Translations under genes and position numbers: made by a program
Source of the DNA: Aerococcus sanguinicola
GTDB lineage: Bacteria > Bacillota > Bacilli > Lactobacillales > Aerococcaceae
Reading direction: 5' to 3'
DNA: 64,000 nt
Assembly (NCBI RefSeq): GCF_008726925.1
Contig: NZ_VYWO01000006.1
Location: 61,483 to 125,482 of the forward strand
The notes under the pieces: generated by a model
The model's input: the letters and a program-made list of their open reading frames with translations, nothing else
Told to the model about the DNA's origin: nothing
Database searches by the model: none
In this document: positions 25,796-33,808 of the stretch, in pieces
Position numbering within the stretch: position 1 is the first letter of the stretch
Layout of the letters: every line of letters starts with the position of its first letter

Positions 25796-26935
25796 CTAAG
25801 CCGTCACAAGCAAACGCATAATGTTCTCACAGCTCATTTCAAGATTTTTAGCGGTTTCAGCCAGGGCGGTCTCCAGAGATGTCGGTTCTCGCCCAATAGC
25901 AAAGAGGGCCTGGACGCCTTCGTCATAGAGGGCCTGAGCTCCGGGTCCTAATCGGCCAGCTAGGGCAATCACAGGGATTCCCGCTGCGCGTCCAATTCGG
26001 GCCACGCCCTGGGGTGTCTTGCCAAAAACGCTCTGACCATCTAGAGATCCTTCCCCCGTCAAAATATAGTCCGCATCTTGGCAATGCTGGGCGAGCTGGC
26101 TCTCGGCAATGACCAGGTCAATGCCGGGTTGGAGCTGGGCTCCGAGGAAGGCCATTAAGCCGGCCCCCAAGCCTCCAGCCGCGCCGCCTCCTGGGTAGTG
26201 GGCCAGGTCCCAATCGAGGGCGAGACCCCGCATGGCACAGGTAGCGACTTGGTTCAGATTACGGTCAAGGGCCTCCACCATGGCAGGATCTGCTCCCTTC
26301 TGCGGGCCAAAAATGGCCGCTGCCCCCTGGTCCCCTACTAAGGGATTGGTCACATCGGAAGCGACCAGAATCTCTGTCTGCTTGAGCCGGGGGTCTAGCT
26401 GGCTGAGGTCAATCTGAGCGAGGTCAGCTAAGGCCCCACCGCCCCATCCAAGCGACTGCCCCTGGTCATCGAGGAAGCGGGCACCCAGGGCCATGGCCAT
26501 CCCCACGCCACCATCATTGGTCGCACTGCCGCCAATTCCTAGGATGACTTTGCGACAGCCTGCATCCAGGGCTGCTTGGATCAATTCACCAGTGCCATAG
26601 GTCGTGGTGTCCCAGGGATTACGCTCAGCCCGGTCTAGCAATTCCAGACCTGAAGCGGCGGCCATTTCAATCACAGCGGTCTCACCATCCGCCAGGCGCC
26701 CCCAGCTTGCCTGAAGCTTTTGCCTAGCCAGTGGGCCGGTTACCCAGGACTTCTCCAAGCTCCCTTCGCGAGCGGCTAAGAGGGCCTGGACGGTCCCTTC
26801 GCCCCCATCCGCCATGGGCAGGGAGAGAATCTCTGCTTGAGGACAGACCCGGCGGATGCCAGCCGCCATCGCCCGGCAGACTTCTTGGGCGGTTAAGGCC
26901 TCCTTAAAAGAATCGGGTGCAAGAACAATTTTCAT
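25796..26935 (-). CDS. glycerate kinase
   Basis: 379 residues. GlxK/GarK-type glycerate 2-kinase: N-terminal KIVLAPDSFKEALTAQEV, PMADGGEGTVQALL, the AAASGLELL region, GIGGSATNDGGVGMA in the active site, and the C-terminal LTGEGSLDGQSVFGKTPQGV. It phosphorylates D-glycerate to 2-phosphoglycerate and so feeds glycolysis. Strong AGGAGG site. Transcribed divergently from a GntP-type permease, which likely imports the glycerate. Confidence 0.92.
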   Translation of the reverse strand: MKIVLAPDSFKEALTAQEVCRAMAAGIRRVCPQAEILSLPMADGGEGTVQALLAAREGSLEKSWVTGPLARQKLQASWGRLADGETAVIEMAAASGLELLDRAERNPWDTTTYGTGELIQAALDAGCRKVILGIGGSATNDGGVGMAMALGARFLDDQGQSLGWGGGALADLAQIDLSQLDPRLKQTEILVASDVTNPLVGDQGAAAIFGPQKGADPAMVEALDRNLNQVATCAMRGLALDWDLAHYPGGGAAGGLGAGLMAFLGAQLQPGIDLVIAESQLAQHCQDADYILTGEGSLDGQSVFGKTPQGVARIGRAAGIPVIALAGRLGPGAQALYDEGVQALFAIGREPTSLETALAETAKNLEMSCENIMRLLVTA

Positions 26936-27028
26936 ATGATTACCTCCTCTAGTCAGTCTATGGTATCCTAATTATAAAAGCCCTTACACTATATTTCGAG
27001 TCCTAAGACCTAGAACGGAGGCTTCCCC

Positions 27029-28330
27029 ATGTTTATCTCTAGCTTCGGCGCCCTAGCTGCCCTCTTCATTGCCCTTCTGCTCATCCTCAAAAAACTTCCC
27101 GCCCCCTATGCCCTCATGGTCGGGGCCTTAATTGGTGCCCTCTTAGGAGGTGCTAGTCTCAGCCAGGCCATAACGACTATGGTCGATGGAGCAGCCTCTA
27201 TGATGAGCGCCATCCTCCGCATCCTGGCCTCTGGTGTCCTGGTAGGCTGCCTCGTTCAAACTGGAGCGGCCCGTCGGATTGCCCAGGCCATCGTCCAAGG
27301 GCTCGGTCAAAAGCGTGCTCTAGCTGCCCTGATCCTCGCTAGCCTCTTAATTTGTAGCATCGGCGTCTTTATTGACATCACCATAATTACTGTGGCCCCC
27401 ATTGCCTTAGCCATCTGCCAACAGAGCCAGACCAGCAAGCAAGCCGCTCTCCTGGCCATGATTGGTGGGGCCAAGGCTGGAAATTTGATCTCACCGAACC
27501 CCAATACCCTAGCCGTTGCGTCTAGCTTCGGCCTGGAGCTCAGCCAGCTCATCCTCCAAAATCTCATCCCTGCCCTAGTGGCTGGTCTCGTGACCCTCCT
27601 CCTAGCCCAAAGCCTCAACCGCAAGCTAGAAAAAGCAAACCTTCCGACTGAGCAAGTTGCTCAATCAGAAAGCTCGACTAGCCAGACCGATCAATTATTA
27701 GAAGAAGCCCAGACAGACCAGGGACCGAGCTTACTAGCTGCCCTCCTCGGTCCTCTCACAGTGGTGGTCTTACTGGCCCTCCGCCCCCTAGTGGGCTTCA
27801 GTATTGATCCGATCCTGGCCCTGCCTCTGGGTGGGCTAGTCACTTTACTCGCCTGCCGAGAAGGTCAGCAGCTTATCTCCTACTGCCAATTTGGCCTGGA
27901 CCAGGTCAAAGAAGTATGCCTGCTCTTGATTGGGACAGGGACAGTCGCCGGAATTATCAGCGCTTCCCAGCTCCAAGCTGATCTCAGCCAGCTCCTCCAA
28001 TTCCTCCAACTCCCTCCCTTTCTTCTCGCCCCCTTATCTGGTCTCTTCATGGGAGCAGCCACAGCCTCAACCACGGCAGGGGCTAGCATCGCCAGTCAGA
28101 GCTTTGCCCCTAGTCTGATAGCCGCCCAAGTCCCTCCTCTACCAGCTGGTGGCATGCTCCACGCTGGGGCTACTGTCCTGGACTCTCTCCCCCACGGTTC
28201 CTTCTTCCATGCGACAGCCGGGAGCGTCCATTTGAACTTCCGCCAACGGATGGCCCTTATCCGCTATGAAGCCACTATCGGAGCCAGTGCCACATTGCTT
28301 GCTGTCCTAGCCTATCTCATAACCGCCTAA
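27029..28330 (+). CDS. GntP-family permease, probable glycerate transporter
   Basis: 433 residues with about 12 membrane segments. GntP-like features include ALMVGALIGALLGGASL, SGVLVGCLVQTGAARRIA, GVFIDITIITVAPIALAI, and the late GAATASTTAGASIASQSF with PAGGMLHAGATVLDSLPHG. A hydrophilic acidic loop (residues 205-235) splits the two halves. It faces the glycerate kinase gene across a 93-bp divergent promoter region containing a partial cre-like sequence (TGTAAGGGCTTTTA). Function as a glycerate importer is inferred from this pairing. Confidence 0.82.
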   Translation: MFISSFGALAALFIALLLILKKLPAPYALMVGALIGALLGGASLSQAITTMVDGAASMMSAILRILASGVLVGCLVQTGAARRIAQAIVQGLGQKRALAALILASLLICSIGVFIDITIITVAPIALAICQQSQTSKQAALLAMIGGAKAGNLISPNPNTLAVASSFGLELSQLILQNLIPALVAGLVTLLLAQSLNRKLEKANLPTEQVAQSESSTSQTDQLLEEAQTDQGPSLLAALLGPLTVVVLLALRPLVGFSIDPILALPLGGLVTLLACREGQQLISYCQFGLDQVKEVCLLLIGTGTVAGIISASQLQADLSQLLQFLQLPPFLLAPLSGLFMGAATASTTAGASIASQSFAPSLIAAQVPPLPAGGMLHAGATVLDSLPHGSFFHATAGSVHLNFRQRMALIRYEATIGASATLLAVLAYLITA

Positions 28331-28334
28331 AAAT

Positions 28335-28408
28335 AAAAAGCTATCCCGACTTTCTCCTCAGCTAAGCAAGTGCTCCTGAGCTTTCCAGAAAGAAAGGGAT
28401 AGCTTTTT
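28335..28408. terminator. bidirectional terminator
   Basis: AAAAAGCTATCCC pairs with GGGATAGCTTTTT. It separates the permease from the convergent ftcD gene. Confidence 0.85.
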
Positions 28409-28411
28409 AAG

Positions 28412-29326
28412 TTAATTGATTAAGCCTTGTCTAAGTTTCTCCTCAAGAACCTGGTCCTTAGGGTCGAAGTCAGCTAATTGTAGGTAATAACTAGCCGCAT
28501 CATAGAGGGCTTGGGCAGGGGCTAAGCCAATCAGCTCGGTCTCCAAGACAGGAACCCCATAGCGGGCCGCTTCCATGCGAACCATCTCTAAGATCCTGTA
28601 GAGGGGCAGACTATCCAGGTCTAGGATATTCATTGAGACTTGGACCAAATCACGGTCAGCCAAGCGCATCCCCAGTGCCTGGCAAGCAGGTAAGCCCCCA
28701 CTCGATCCGCGCACTTTCTTAGCAATCGCCTGAGCGATCTCTAAGCGCTGGGTCGCCAGATTCACATTGAAAGCGACCATGGCTGGCCGCGCACCTACAG
28801 CTGCCATTCCAGCGCTCGGATGGGGAGCTTGGGGCCCATAATCCACCGGCCAGTCTGGCCCAGCTAATTTCTCCTCTAGCCCCTCATATTCCCCCCGGCG
28901 TATATCCGCTACACGGCGATGGGACGGTCGGCTGGCTGCCTCGCCATAGAGCATAACTGGCAGGTCAAAATCTCCTGCCAAGCGCTCAGCCAAGACTCTT
29001 GCCGTTCGACAAGCCAGGTCCATCTGCCCTTGACTAAGGGGAACAAAGGGACAGACATCCAAGGCCCCCATGCGCGGATGTTCCCCTTGGTGCTGGTTCA
29101 TGTCAATCGCCTCAATAGCTAGGCCTGTCATGGCGAGCAGAGCCTTAATTAGCGATGCCGGCTCGCCTAAGAGAGAAAAGACTGACCGGTTATGGTCCAC
29201 ATCCGCTGAATAATCGAGCAAGGTCACGCCCGGCACCGACCGTCCAGCCTGGGCCAGGGCTTCTACAAGTTCTTGATCGCGCCCTTCAGAAAAATTTGGA
29301 ACAGCTTCTAAGACATACACCATCAT
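28412..29326 (-). CDS. glutamate formimidoyltransferase
   Basis: 304 residues from the ATG at 29326; a GTG 6 nt upstream is possible, and AAAGGGTGG is the ribosome site. It transfers a formimino group between N-formiminoglutamate and tetrahydrofolate. Landmarks: VLEAVPNFSEGRDQELV, DYSADVDHNRSVFSLLG, HPRMGALDVCPFVP, and ARPAMVAFNVNL. It lacks the fused cyclodeaminase domain of the mammalian enzyme. No histidine-degradation genes are in view. It lies 99 nt downstream of the methyl-transfer cluster and might share its transcript and folate one-carbon theme. Confidence 0.88.
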   Translation of the reverse strand: MMVYVLEAVPNFSEGRDQELVEALAQAGRSVPGVTLLDYSADVDHNRSVFSLLGEPASLIKALLAMTGLAIEAIDMNQHQGEHPRMGALDVCPFVPLSQGQMDLACRTARVLAERLAGDFDLPVMLYGEAASRPSHRRVADIRRGEYEGLEEKLAGPDWPVDYGPQAPHPSAGMAAVGARPAMVAFNVNLATQRLEIAQAIAKKVRGSSGGLPACQALGMRLADRDLVQVSMNILDLDSLPLYRILEMVRMEAARYGVPVLETELIGLAPAQALYDAASYYLQLADFDPKDQVLEEKLRQGLIN

Positions 29327-29424
29327 TGCCACCCTTTCTTGTGATTTCCCTCACTCTAACATAAATGAATGGAAAAAGTTACTTTTTAGCTAATTAGACC
29401 GCTAACTGTTGATAGTACGCCTAG

Positions 29425-29841
29425 CTATTCTGACATGGTCCGAGTTAATTTTAACGTATAAACATCCGCAAAATTAAAGGTAACAATAAAGAGCATACAG
29501 AAACTGACATTGAACATCGCATCAAATAATAAACGTTGCCAATTTCCCGTTGGATTCTGGAGGAGAAGGTCACACATGACTTGAAAGCCTATTACCACAA
29601 AACTCCCAAGCCCTAAATAGAGAATCCCTGCCTTTTTGCGAACGATGGCCTTACTCTTGACCATTATATAGATATCCGTTAGCACAATAAAAAGTGAGGT
29701 CATTACAGGAAAGAAGTAACCCATCCAAGTTGCCTTCAGAACATTTATTTGATGGAGATAGCTAAGAGCACACGCCAGCGCAGCCAGTATAAAGAGCACG
29801 GAAGTGATGGCTAAGGCTCGCTTTAAATCATTCGTCTTCAC
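29425..29841 (-). CDS. 4-TM membrane protein, paralogue of 30781-31224
   Basis: 138 residues with four predicted membrane helices: about 9-27, 38-60, 71-92 and 105-127. A short basic loop KSKAIVRKKAG follows helix 2. The fourth helix region DAMFNVSFCMLFIVTFNFAD is nearly the same as in the sister protein two genes upstream (DAMYNLSFCALFIVAFKIS). Its ATG overlaps the mmuM-like stop, so it is translationally coupled. No known family recognised. Possibly a small transporter, or a sensor for the methylated compound handled by the cluster; this is inference. Confidence 0.75.
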   Translation of the reverse strand: MKTNDLKRALAITSVLFILAALACALSYLHQINVLKATWMGYFFPVMTSLFIVLTDIYIMVKSKAIVRKKAGILYLGLGSFVVIGFQVMCDLLLQNPTGNWQRLLFDAMFNVSFCMLFIVTFNFADVYTLKLTRTMSE

Positions 29842-30767
29842 TTGGCGCCCTCCCCATGGAAGATTTCAGCCAGTCGCTTAATGTCTGAGGCATCGCTCCC
29901 ACAGCAGCCGCCAATTAATCGGCAGCCTAAGTGACGCCAAGTTTCAGCTTCCTTAGTGAAAAGCTCTTTAAAATCAACCATGTCTCCTGTGAATTCTTTC
30001 TTCACGGGATCATAAGCCCCGAAACCATTCGGGTAAGCTAGCAGCGCTTTGGTTGCCTTTTGACCGACTTTTTCGAGGAAGGGACGGATCACTTGGGGTT
30101 TCACACAATTCGCCCCATAGGCAAGGATTTGGGGGTGGGCTTCCAATCTTGCTTGCAGGTCAGCATAGGGGTGCCCGTCACCTAGGTGGTCTGGATCGGA
30201 CAAGGTGCTCGAAAAGTATGCCTTCATGTTCGGATATTCTTTCAATAAGTCGAGTAAGACGAAGGATTCCCGATAATTTGGAATCGTCTCAATCGCTAGG
30301 AGGTCAACTTCCTCTTCAGCGAATATATCAAAGCGTTCTTTATGGTGGGCATAATATTCTTCATCCGCTTGGTCATAGGCTCCTGTATATTCCGATAGAT
30401 TCGAATACTGGACGCCATAGCAGGAAACACCTCCGGCAATAAATTTCTCCTGGTCAGCAGAGGAGTCTTGGCGGGCTTCTCTGGCTAAGCGACAAGCTAA
30501 ACGGAGATAATCCTTACTTTCTTCGACAGTAAAGCCCATATTTTTAAAGATCCATGATGAGCAGAAATAAGTATCCGTTACAACCAGATTCGCCCCCGCA
30601 TCAAAAAACTTACGGTGTGCCCTGCGCACCAAATCAGGGGCAGCCACTAAGCCAATCGCATTCCATATCGGATTGGACATGGTCAGGCCTTCCTCTTCTA
30701 GGGCTGTCGACATCCCGCCATCCAAAATCACGACATCTTCTTGGTCTAAAAATTCTTCAAAGTTCAT
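29838..30767 (-). CDS. homocysteine S-methyltransferase family protein (MmuM-like)
   Basis: 309 residues. Zinc-dependent methyltransferase domain: N-terminal VVILDGGMSTALEEEG, TDTYFCSSWIF, and the zinc cysteines in YGANCVKPQ and LIGGCCGSDAS. The usual activity is methyl transfer from S-methylmethionine or SAM to homocysteine. It is sandwiched between two paralogous 4-TM proteins in the operon that also holds a core-MetE-like protein. So two different zinc methyltransferases share one transcript. Confidence 0.88.
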   Translation of the reverse strand: MNFEEFLDQEDVVILDGGMSTALEEEGLTMSNPIWNAIGLVAAPDLVRRAHRKFFDAGANLVVTDTYFCSSWIFKNMGFTVEESKDYLRLACRLAREARQDSSADQEKFIAGGVSCYGVQYSNLSEYTGAYDQADEEYYAHHKERFDIFAEEEVDLLAIETIPNYRESFVLLDLLKEYPNMKAYFSSTLSDPDHLGDGHPYADLQARLEAHPQILAYGANCVKPQVIRPFLEKVGQKATKALLAYPNGFGAYDPVKKEFTGDMVDFKELFTKEAETWRHLGCRLIGGCCGSDASDIKRLAEIFHGEGAK

Positions 30768-30780
30768 TGGCTAATCCTCC

Positions 30781-31224
30781 TCAATAACGATCACGGATTT
30801 GGGCAAAGAGATCGATTAAATATAGCCCAGATATTTTAAAAGCGACGATAAACAAGGCGCAGAAGCTCAGATTGTACATGGCATCAAAGAAAATAAAATG
30901 CCCAACCGAAATGGTCAGCGTCAGCATCATGTCATAGAAGACTTGGAAACTTAGCACAAATAAGCCTGAAATGACCAGATAGAGCAAACCGGCTGATCGC
31001 ACCTTGATATGGTTCATGTGGATCATAATTTGATAGTCTGTCCATAAGACAAAAGCTGTCATCACTAAAGCGAGTAAATTAAACAACCATAGATTAGCTA
31101 AGGCAGCCTCTGCTCCCCGAAAGAAGATAATGATAAAGGTCAGTAAACTCAACACATAGGGGAAGCTCGTTTGGATTAGAGCCGGTCTTAGCCAGCTATG
31201 ATCGAAATCATGCGTTCGCTTCAT
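30781..31224 (-). CDS. 4-TM membrane protein, paralogue of 29425-29841
   Basis: 147 residues with four predicted membrane helices (about 19-36, 46-62, 78-100 and 115-135) and a loop HMNHIKVRSAG matching the KSKAIVRKKAG loop of its paralogue. The conserved core is DAMYNLSFCALFIVAFK. AAAGGAGGT precedes the ATG 16 nt after the OsmC-like stop. No family recognised. Confidence 0.75.
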   Translation of the reverse strand: MKRTHDFDHSWLRPALIQTSFPYVLSLLTFIIIFFRGAEAALANLWLFNLLALVMTAFVLWTDYQIMIHMNHIKVRSAGLLYLVISGLFVLSFQVFYDMMLTLTISVGHFIFFDAMYNLSFCALFIVAFKISGLYLIDLFAQIRDRY

Positions 31225-31239
31225 CGGGTACCTCCTTTC

Positions 31240-31710
31240 TTATAGGACCCATTCCACGTCTAAATGAATGGGACTGGCTTGGTCGACTAAACGGTAGATG
31301 GGATTATAGGCTTGAGCTTGACGGATTTTTTGATTAATGACTTCAGGCTCGCCATCGGCATAATAGAAAAGTTTGATGGTAATAGCGGTTAAATCACTTG
31401 GCTCTTGGTAGCCCCGTACAGGAATTAGCCTTAAGGGATTGGTCAATTGCGCGTGGACCAAGCCTTCAATTTCATCCAATTCAATGCCGTCTGCTTTCAA
31501 TTCACGAATTGTCGTTAGAATCACGGATGACAACAAACTCGATAAGAAATAAGAGACGCTTGAAAAACCTTCGAATTCATTATCGAAAGAAACAATTTGT
31601 TCGGCTTCTAAGGCCTTGCGATCCGTATATAACTTGACTTCCTTCAAGTCAGGGCAGGTGCCGCGCATACTTAATTCAAAAATTCTTGATTCATCCACTC
31701 TTTTAGCCAT
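31240..31710 (-). CDS. OsmC-like protein without the peroxidatic cysteines
   Basis: 156 residues from the ATG at 31710, which overlaps the stop of the methyltransferase gene (ATGGCTAA); 31731 is an alternative start. The pattern of a long central helix (FSSVSYFLSSLLSSVILTTIRELKADG would be this helix, given here as FSSVSYFLSSLLSSV and onwards) and flanking strands fits the OsmC/Ohr fold. In OsmC proteins two cysteines do the chemistry. Here the first aligns with Ser in SLLSSV and the second with Asn in AYNPIYRL. So peroxidase activity is unlikely, and a binding or carrier role is possible. Family call moderate. Confidence 0.55.
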   Translation of the reverse strand: MAKRVDESRIFELSMRGTCPDLKEVKLYTDRKALEAEQIVSFDNEFEGFSSVSYFLSSLLSSVILTTIRELKADGIELDEIEGLVHAQLTNPLRLIPVRGYQEPSDLTAITIKLFYYADGEPEVINQKIRQAQAYNPIYRLVDQASPIHLDVEWVL

Positions 31711-32869
31711 CGTACTCAGCTCGCAATTCATCTCTTACTTCTTTAAGCCGAGCCAGTTTGGCTTCAATATGACTGAAATCATTGACCGGCTTCTTAGCAA
31801 AGGTCGCAAAGCCACAGTCTGGATTGAGCGCAATCTGGTCTGCCGCCAGGTATTGTCTGACTTCAGCAACTCTTTGTTTGATCGCTTCCTTATCCTCCAA
31901 GACATCTTGGCGCGGATTCATGACGCCTAGGCCTAGGGTCGCCTCTTGGAAAATAGCGGGGTCGGCAAACAATGAGTCAATCTGACCCGCCCGATCAGTC
32001 GAATACTCCAGATAATAAATATCAGCCTGGACGGTCTTAAATAAATCTAAGAGCGGTGTATAAGATCCTGAAAGCAGGATACTCTCATCCCGGCTCCAAT
32101 TCCCTCGGCAAACATGGAGGCCGATGCGGGATTGCTTGCGATCCACCGTTTCAAAGACACGACTTAAGAGCATCTTAGCGAATGCCAACTCCTCTGTTGG
32201 ATCCTTCTTCTCCGATAATGAGGCACACATAAAGGTTCGCGTATGGCCAGGAGAGAAAACGACTTCTGTCAAGACGGGTTCATCGAATTGAATCACATCA
32301 ACCCCCATCTTCTGGAGCTCAGCAATCTCTTCTGCGAAGACTTGGATGACATCTTCTGCTAAATCTTCCTTACTGGCGTAAGAACGGTCGGACAGCCCCT
32401 TCAACCACATCGACCGTGTCACCAGATAAGGACCTGGCAGGGTAATCTTCTTCTTACGGTCAGTTAAGCGATGGAGTGCCTCCAATTCTGGGCCAACGAG
32501 GCTACGTTTGCGTTGGACCTTGCCGACGCAAATGGCATTCTTAATGCTATTACTTGGAACATCCAAGACTTCTAGCATGTCTTCATAAGCCTTCTTATCC
32601 TCAATATAGGGGAGCATATCACTCATAGAGAGCATCTCAACGCCAACTAAGGCATCCGCAATAAAGGACACGTAATTGTCGCGTCCGAGTTCTCCGCTAG
32701 TGATATAGTCCACATCATAGGCTTCTTGTAAGGCAACAACTTTTGCTGTCTCCTGCTGAATTAACTCTTGGTAGTCTGCTTGTGACATCCTATCCTTGGC
32801 CAAATCCCGCCAAGCTTTTAGGATTTCCTTAGAGCGGGGCATCGACCCCATTAAAGAAATGTCGTACAT
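31703..32869 (-). CDS. core-MetE-like zinc methyltransferase
   Basis: 388 residues, about half the length of classical MetE: only the C-terminal catalytic domain is present. The MetE zinc ligands are all recognisable: His-x-Cys in IGLHVCRGNW near residue 250, Glu in YYLEYSTDRAG, and Cys in LNPDCGFAT near residue 350. The substrate-site motif QFDEPVLTE and the early GELGRDNY also fit. Such short proteins include folate-independent methionine synthases and other methyl-transfer enzymes. The methyl donor here is unknown. A terminator-like hairpin lies 22 nt upstream, in front of its ribosome site. Confidence 0.82.
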   Translation of the reverse strand: MYDISLMGSMPRSKEILKAWRDLAKDRMSQADYQELIQQETAKVVALQEAYDVDYITSGELGRDNYVSFIADALVGVEMLSMSDMLPYIEDKKAYEDMLEVLDVPSNSIKNAICVGKVQRKRSLVGPELEALHRLTDRKKKITLPGPYLVTRSMWLKGLSDRSYASKEDLAEDVIQVFAEEIAELQKMGVDVIQFDEPVLTEVVFSPGHTRTFMCASLSEKKDPTEELAFAKMLLSRVFETVDRKQSRIGLHVCRGNWSRDESILLSGSYTPLLDLFKTVQADIYYLEYSTDRAGQIDSLFADPAIFQEATLGLGVMNPRQDVLEDKEAIKQRVAEVRQYLAADQIALNPDCGFATFAKKPVNDFSHIEAKLARLKEVRDELRAEYDG

Positions 32870-32890
32870 CCACGCACCCTTCCTTTCTAA

Positions 32891-32922
32891 TAAAAAAGGC
32901 TCAGGCCCTACTGCCTAAGCCT
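32891..32922 (-). terminator. internal terminator or attenuator within the methyl-transfer cluster
   Basis: Minus strand: AGGCTTAGGC pairs with GCCTGAGCCT over 10 bp (one G-U) and is followed by TTTTTTATT. It lies between the PhnD-like and core-MetE-like genes with no room for a new promoter, so downstream genes depend on read-through. Confidence 0.85.
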
Positions 32923-32941
32923 CTTTACATCTGCTTACCTT

Positions 32942-33763
32942 TTACTTATCAAAGAAGTTCATATAATCAACAGCCTGACGAATTTCTTCAAAATTATTGG
33001 TACGGCCTGGTAGCCATTCTTTGAGCCCTTCTAAGTCAAGGATTTCCTTATCTCTTTCCTTGCTATAGTCCATCGTTGCCAGAACATCAGAGAAGGCTTT
33101 GAGGTCTTCATCAGCTACATCTTGGTGGGCTGTAAAAATACAGTGGTCAAAAGAATTGGTCTTCCCTACCACTTCAAGTTGGCTACCATCCACTGTGCCA
33201 TCCTTAACCCAAGCTTCGAAGTTAGGTTCAATGGCGAAGCCTGCAATATTTTCTCCAGCTTCCACCGATTTAATAGCGTCTAATTCGCCGCCTGTATGGT
33301 CGCCATCAAGGCCTACGCCAATATCATAGCGGACTTCTTCATAGTCCTGACCAAATTCCAAGCCGTTCTCTCTTAGGTATTGGATCGGAATTAAACGGGC
33401 TTGGGGGGAGTCAATCGCACCGAAGGCTACTTTTTTCCCTTTTAAGTCAGCAGGTGATTGGATGCCAGAGCCCTTCTTAGTCACTAATACCGTATGAAGA
33501 TCGCGGTCTGTATCCCGCATGAGGCCATACTTGACCTGCCCGTCTGTCCGCAATTCCGCTTCCCGGTTGGCCAGAGGTGAATTCCAAGCTACATCAATTT
33601 CCTTATTCACTAAGGCATCAATTTGGTGACGGTAATCATCATAGAAAACCGGCTCAATCAATATCCCTTGGTCCTTATCTTCAATAAACTGGCGAATCAT
33701 GTCCCAAATCACTGTAATCTTAGGATCATAAATTACGGCACCTACTTTTAATGTTTTTGTCAT
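32942..33763 (-). CDS. cytosolic PhnD-like substrate-binding protein
   Basis: 273 residues from the ATG at 33763 (GGAGGGA site). It has the periplasmic-binding-protein type 2 fold of the PhnD/SsuA family. Landmarks are DALVNKEIDVAWNSPLA, the hinge strand DLKGKKVAFGAIDSPQA, and IAGFAIEPNF. Remarkably it begins MTKTLKVGAVIYDPKIT with no signal peptide or lipobox, and no ABC permease or ATPase is linked. It therefore probably works in the cytoplasm as an enzyme subunit, sensor or chaperone for a small ligand. It shares a transcript with the upstream flavoprotein. Confidence 0.75.
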   Translation of the reverse strand: MTKTLKVGAVIYDPKITVIWDMIRQFIEDKDQGILIEPVFYDDYRHQIDALVNKEIDVAWNSPLANREAELRTDGQVKYGLMRDTDRDLHTVLVTKKGSGIQSPADLKGKKVAFGAIDSPQARLIPIQYLRENGLEFGQDYEEVRYDIGVGLDGDHTGGELDAIKSVEAGENIAGFAIEPNFEAWVKDGTVDGSQLEVVGKTNSFDHCIFTAHQDVADEDLKAFSDVLATMDYSKERDKEILDLEGLKEWLPGRTNNFEEIRQAVDYMNFFDK

Positions 33764-33808
33764 GTTATCTCCCTCCATATACTTAACGTTATATCATGTG
33801 TTCTAGCT

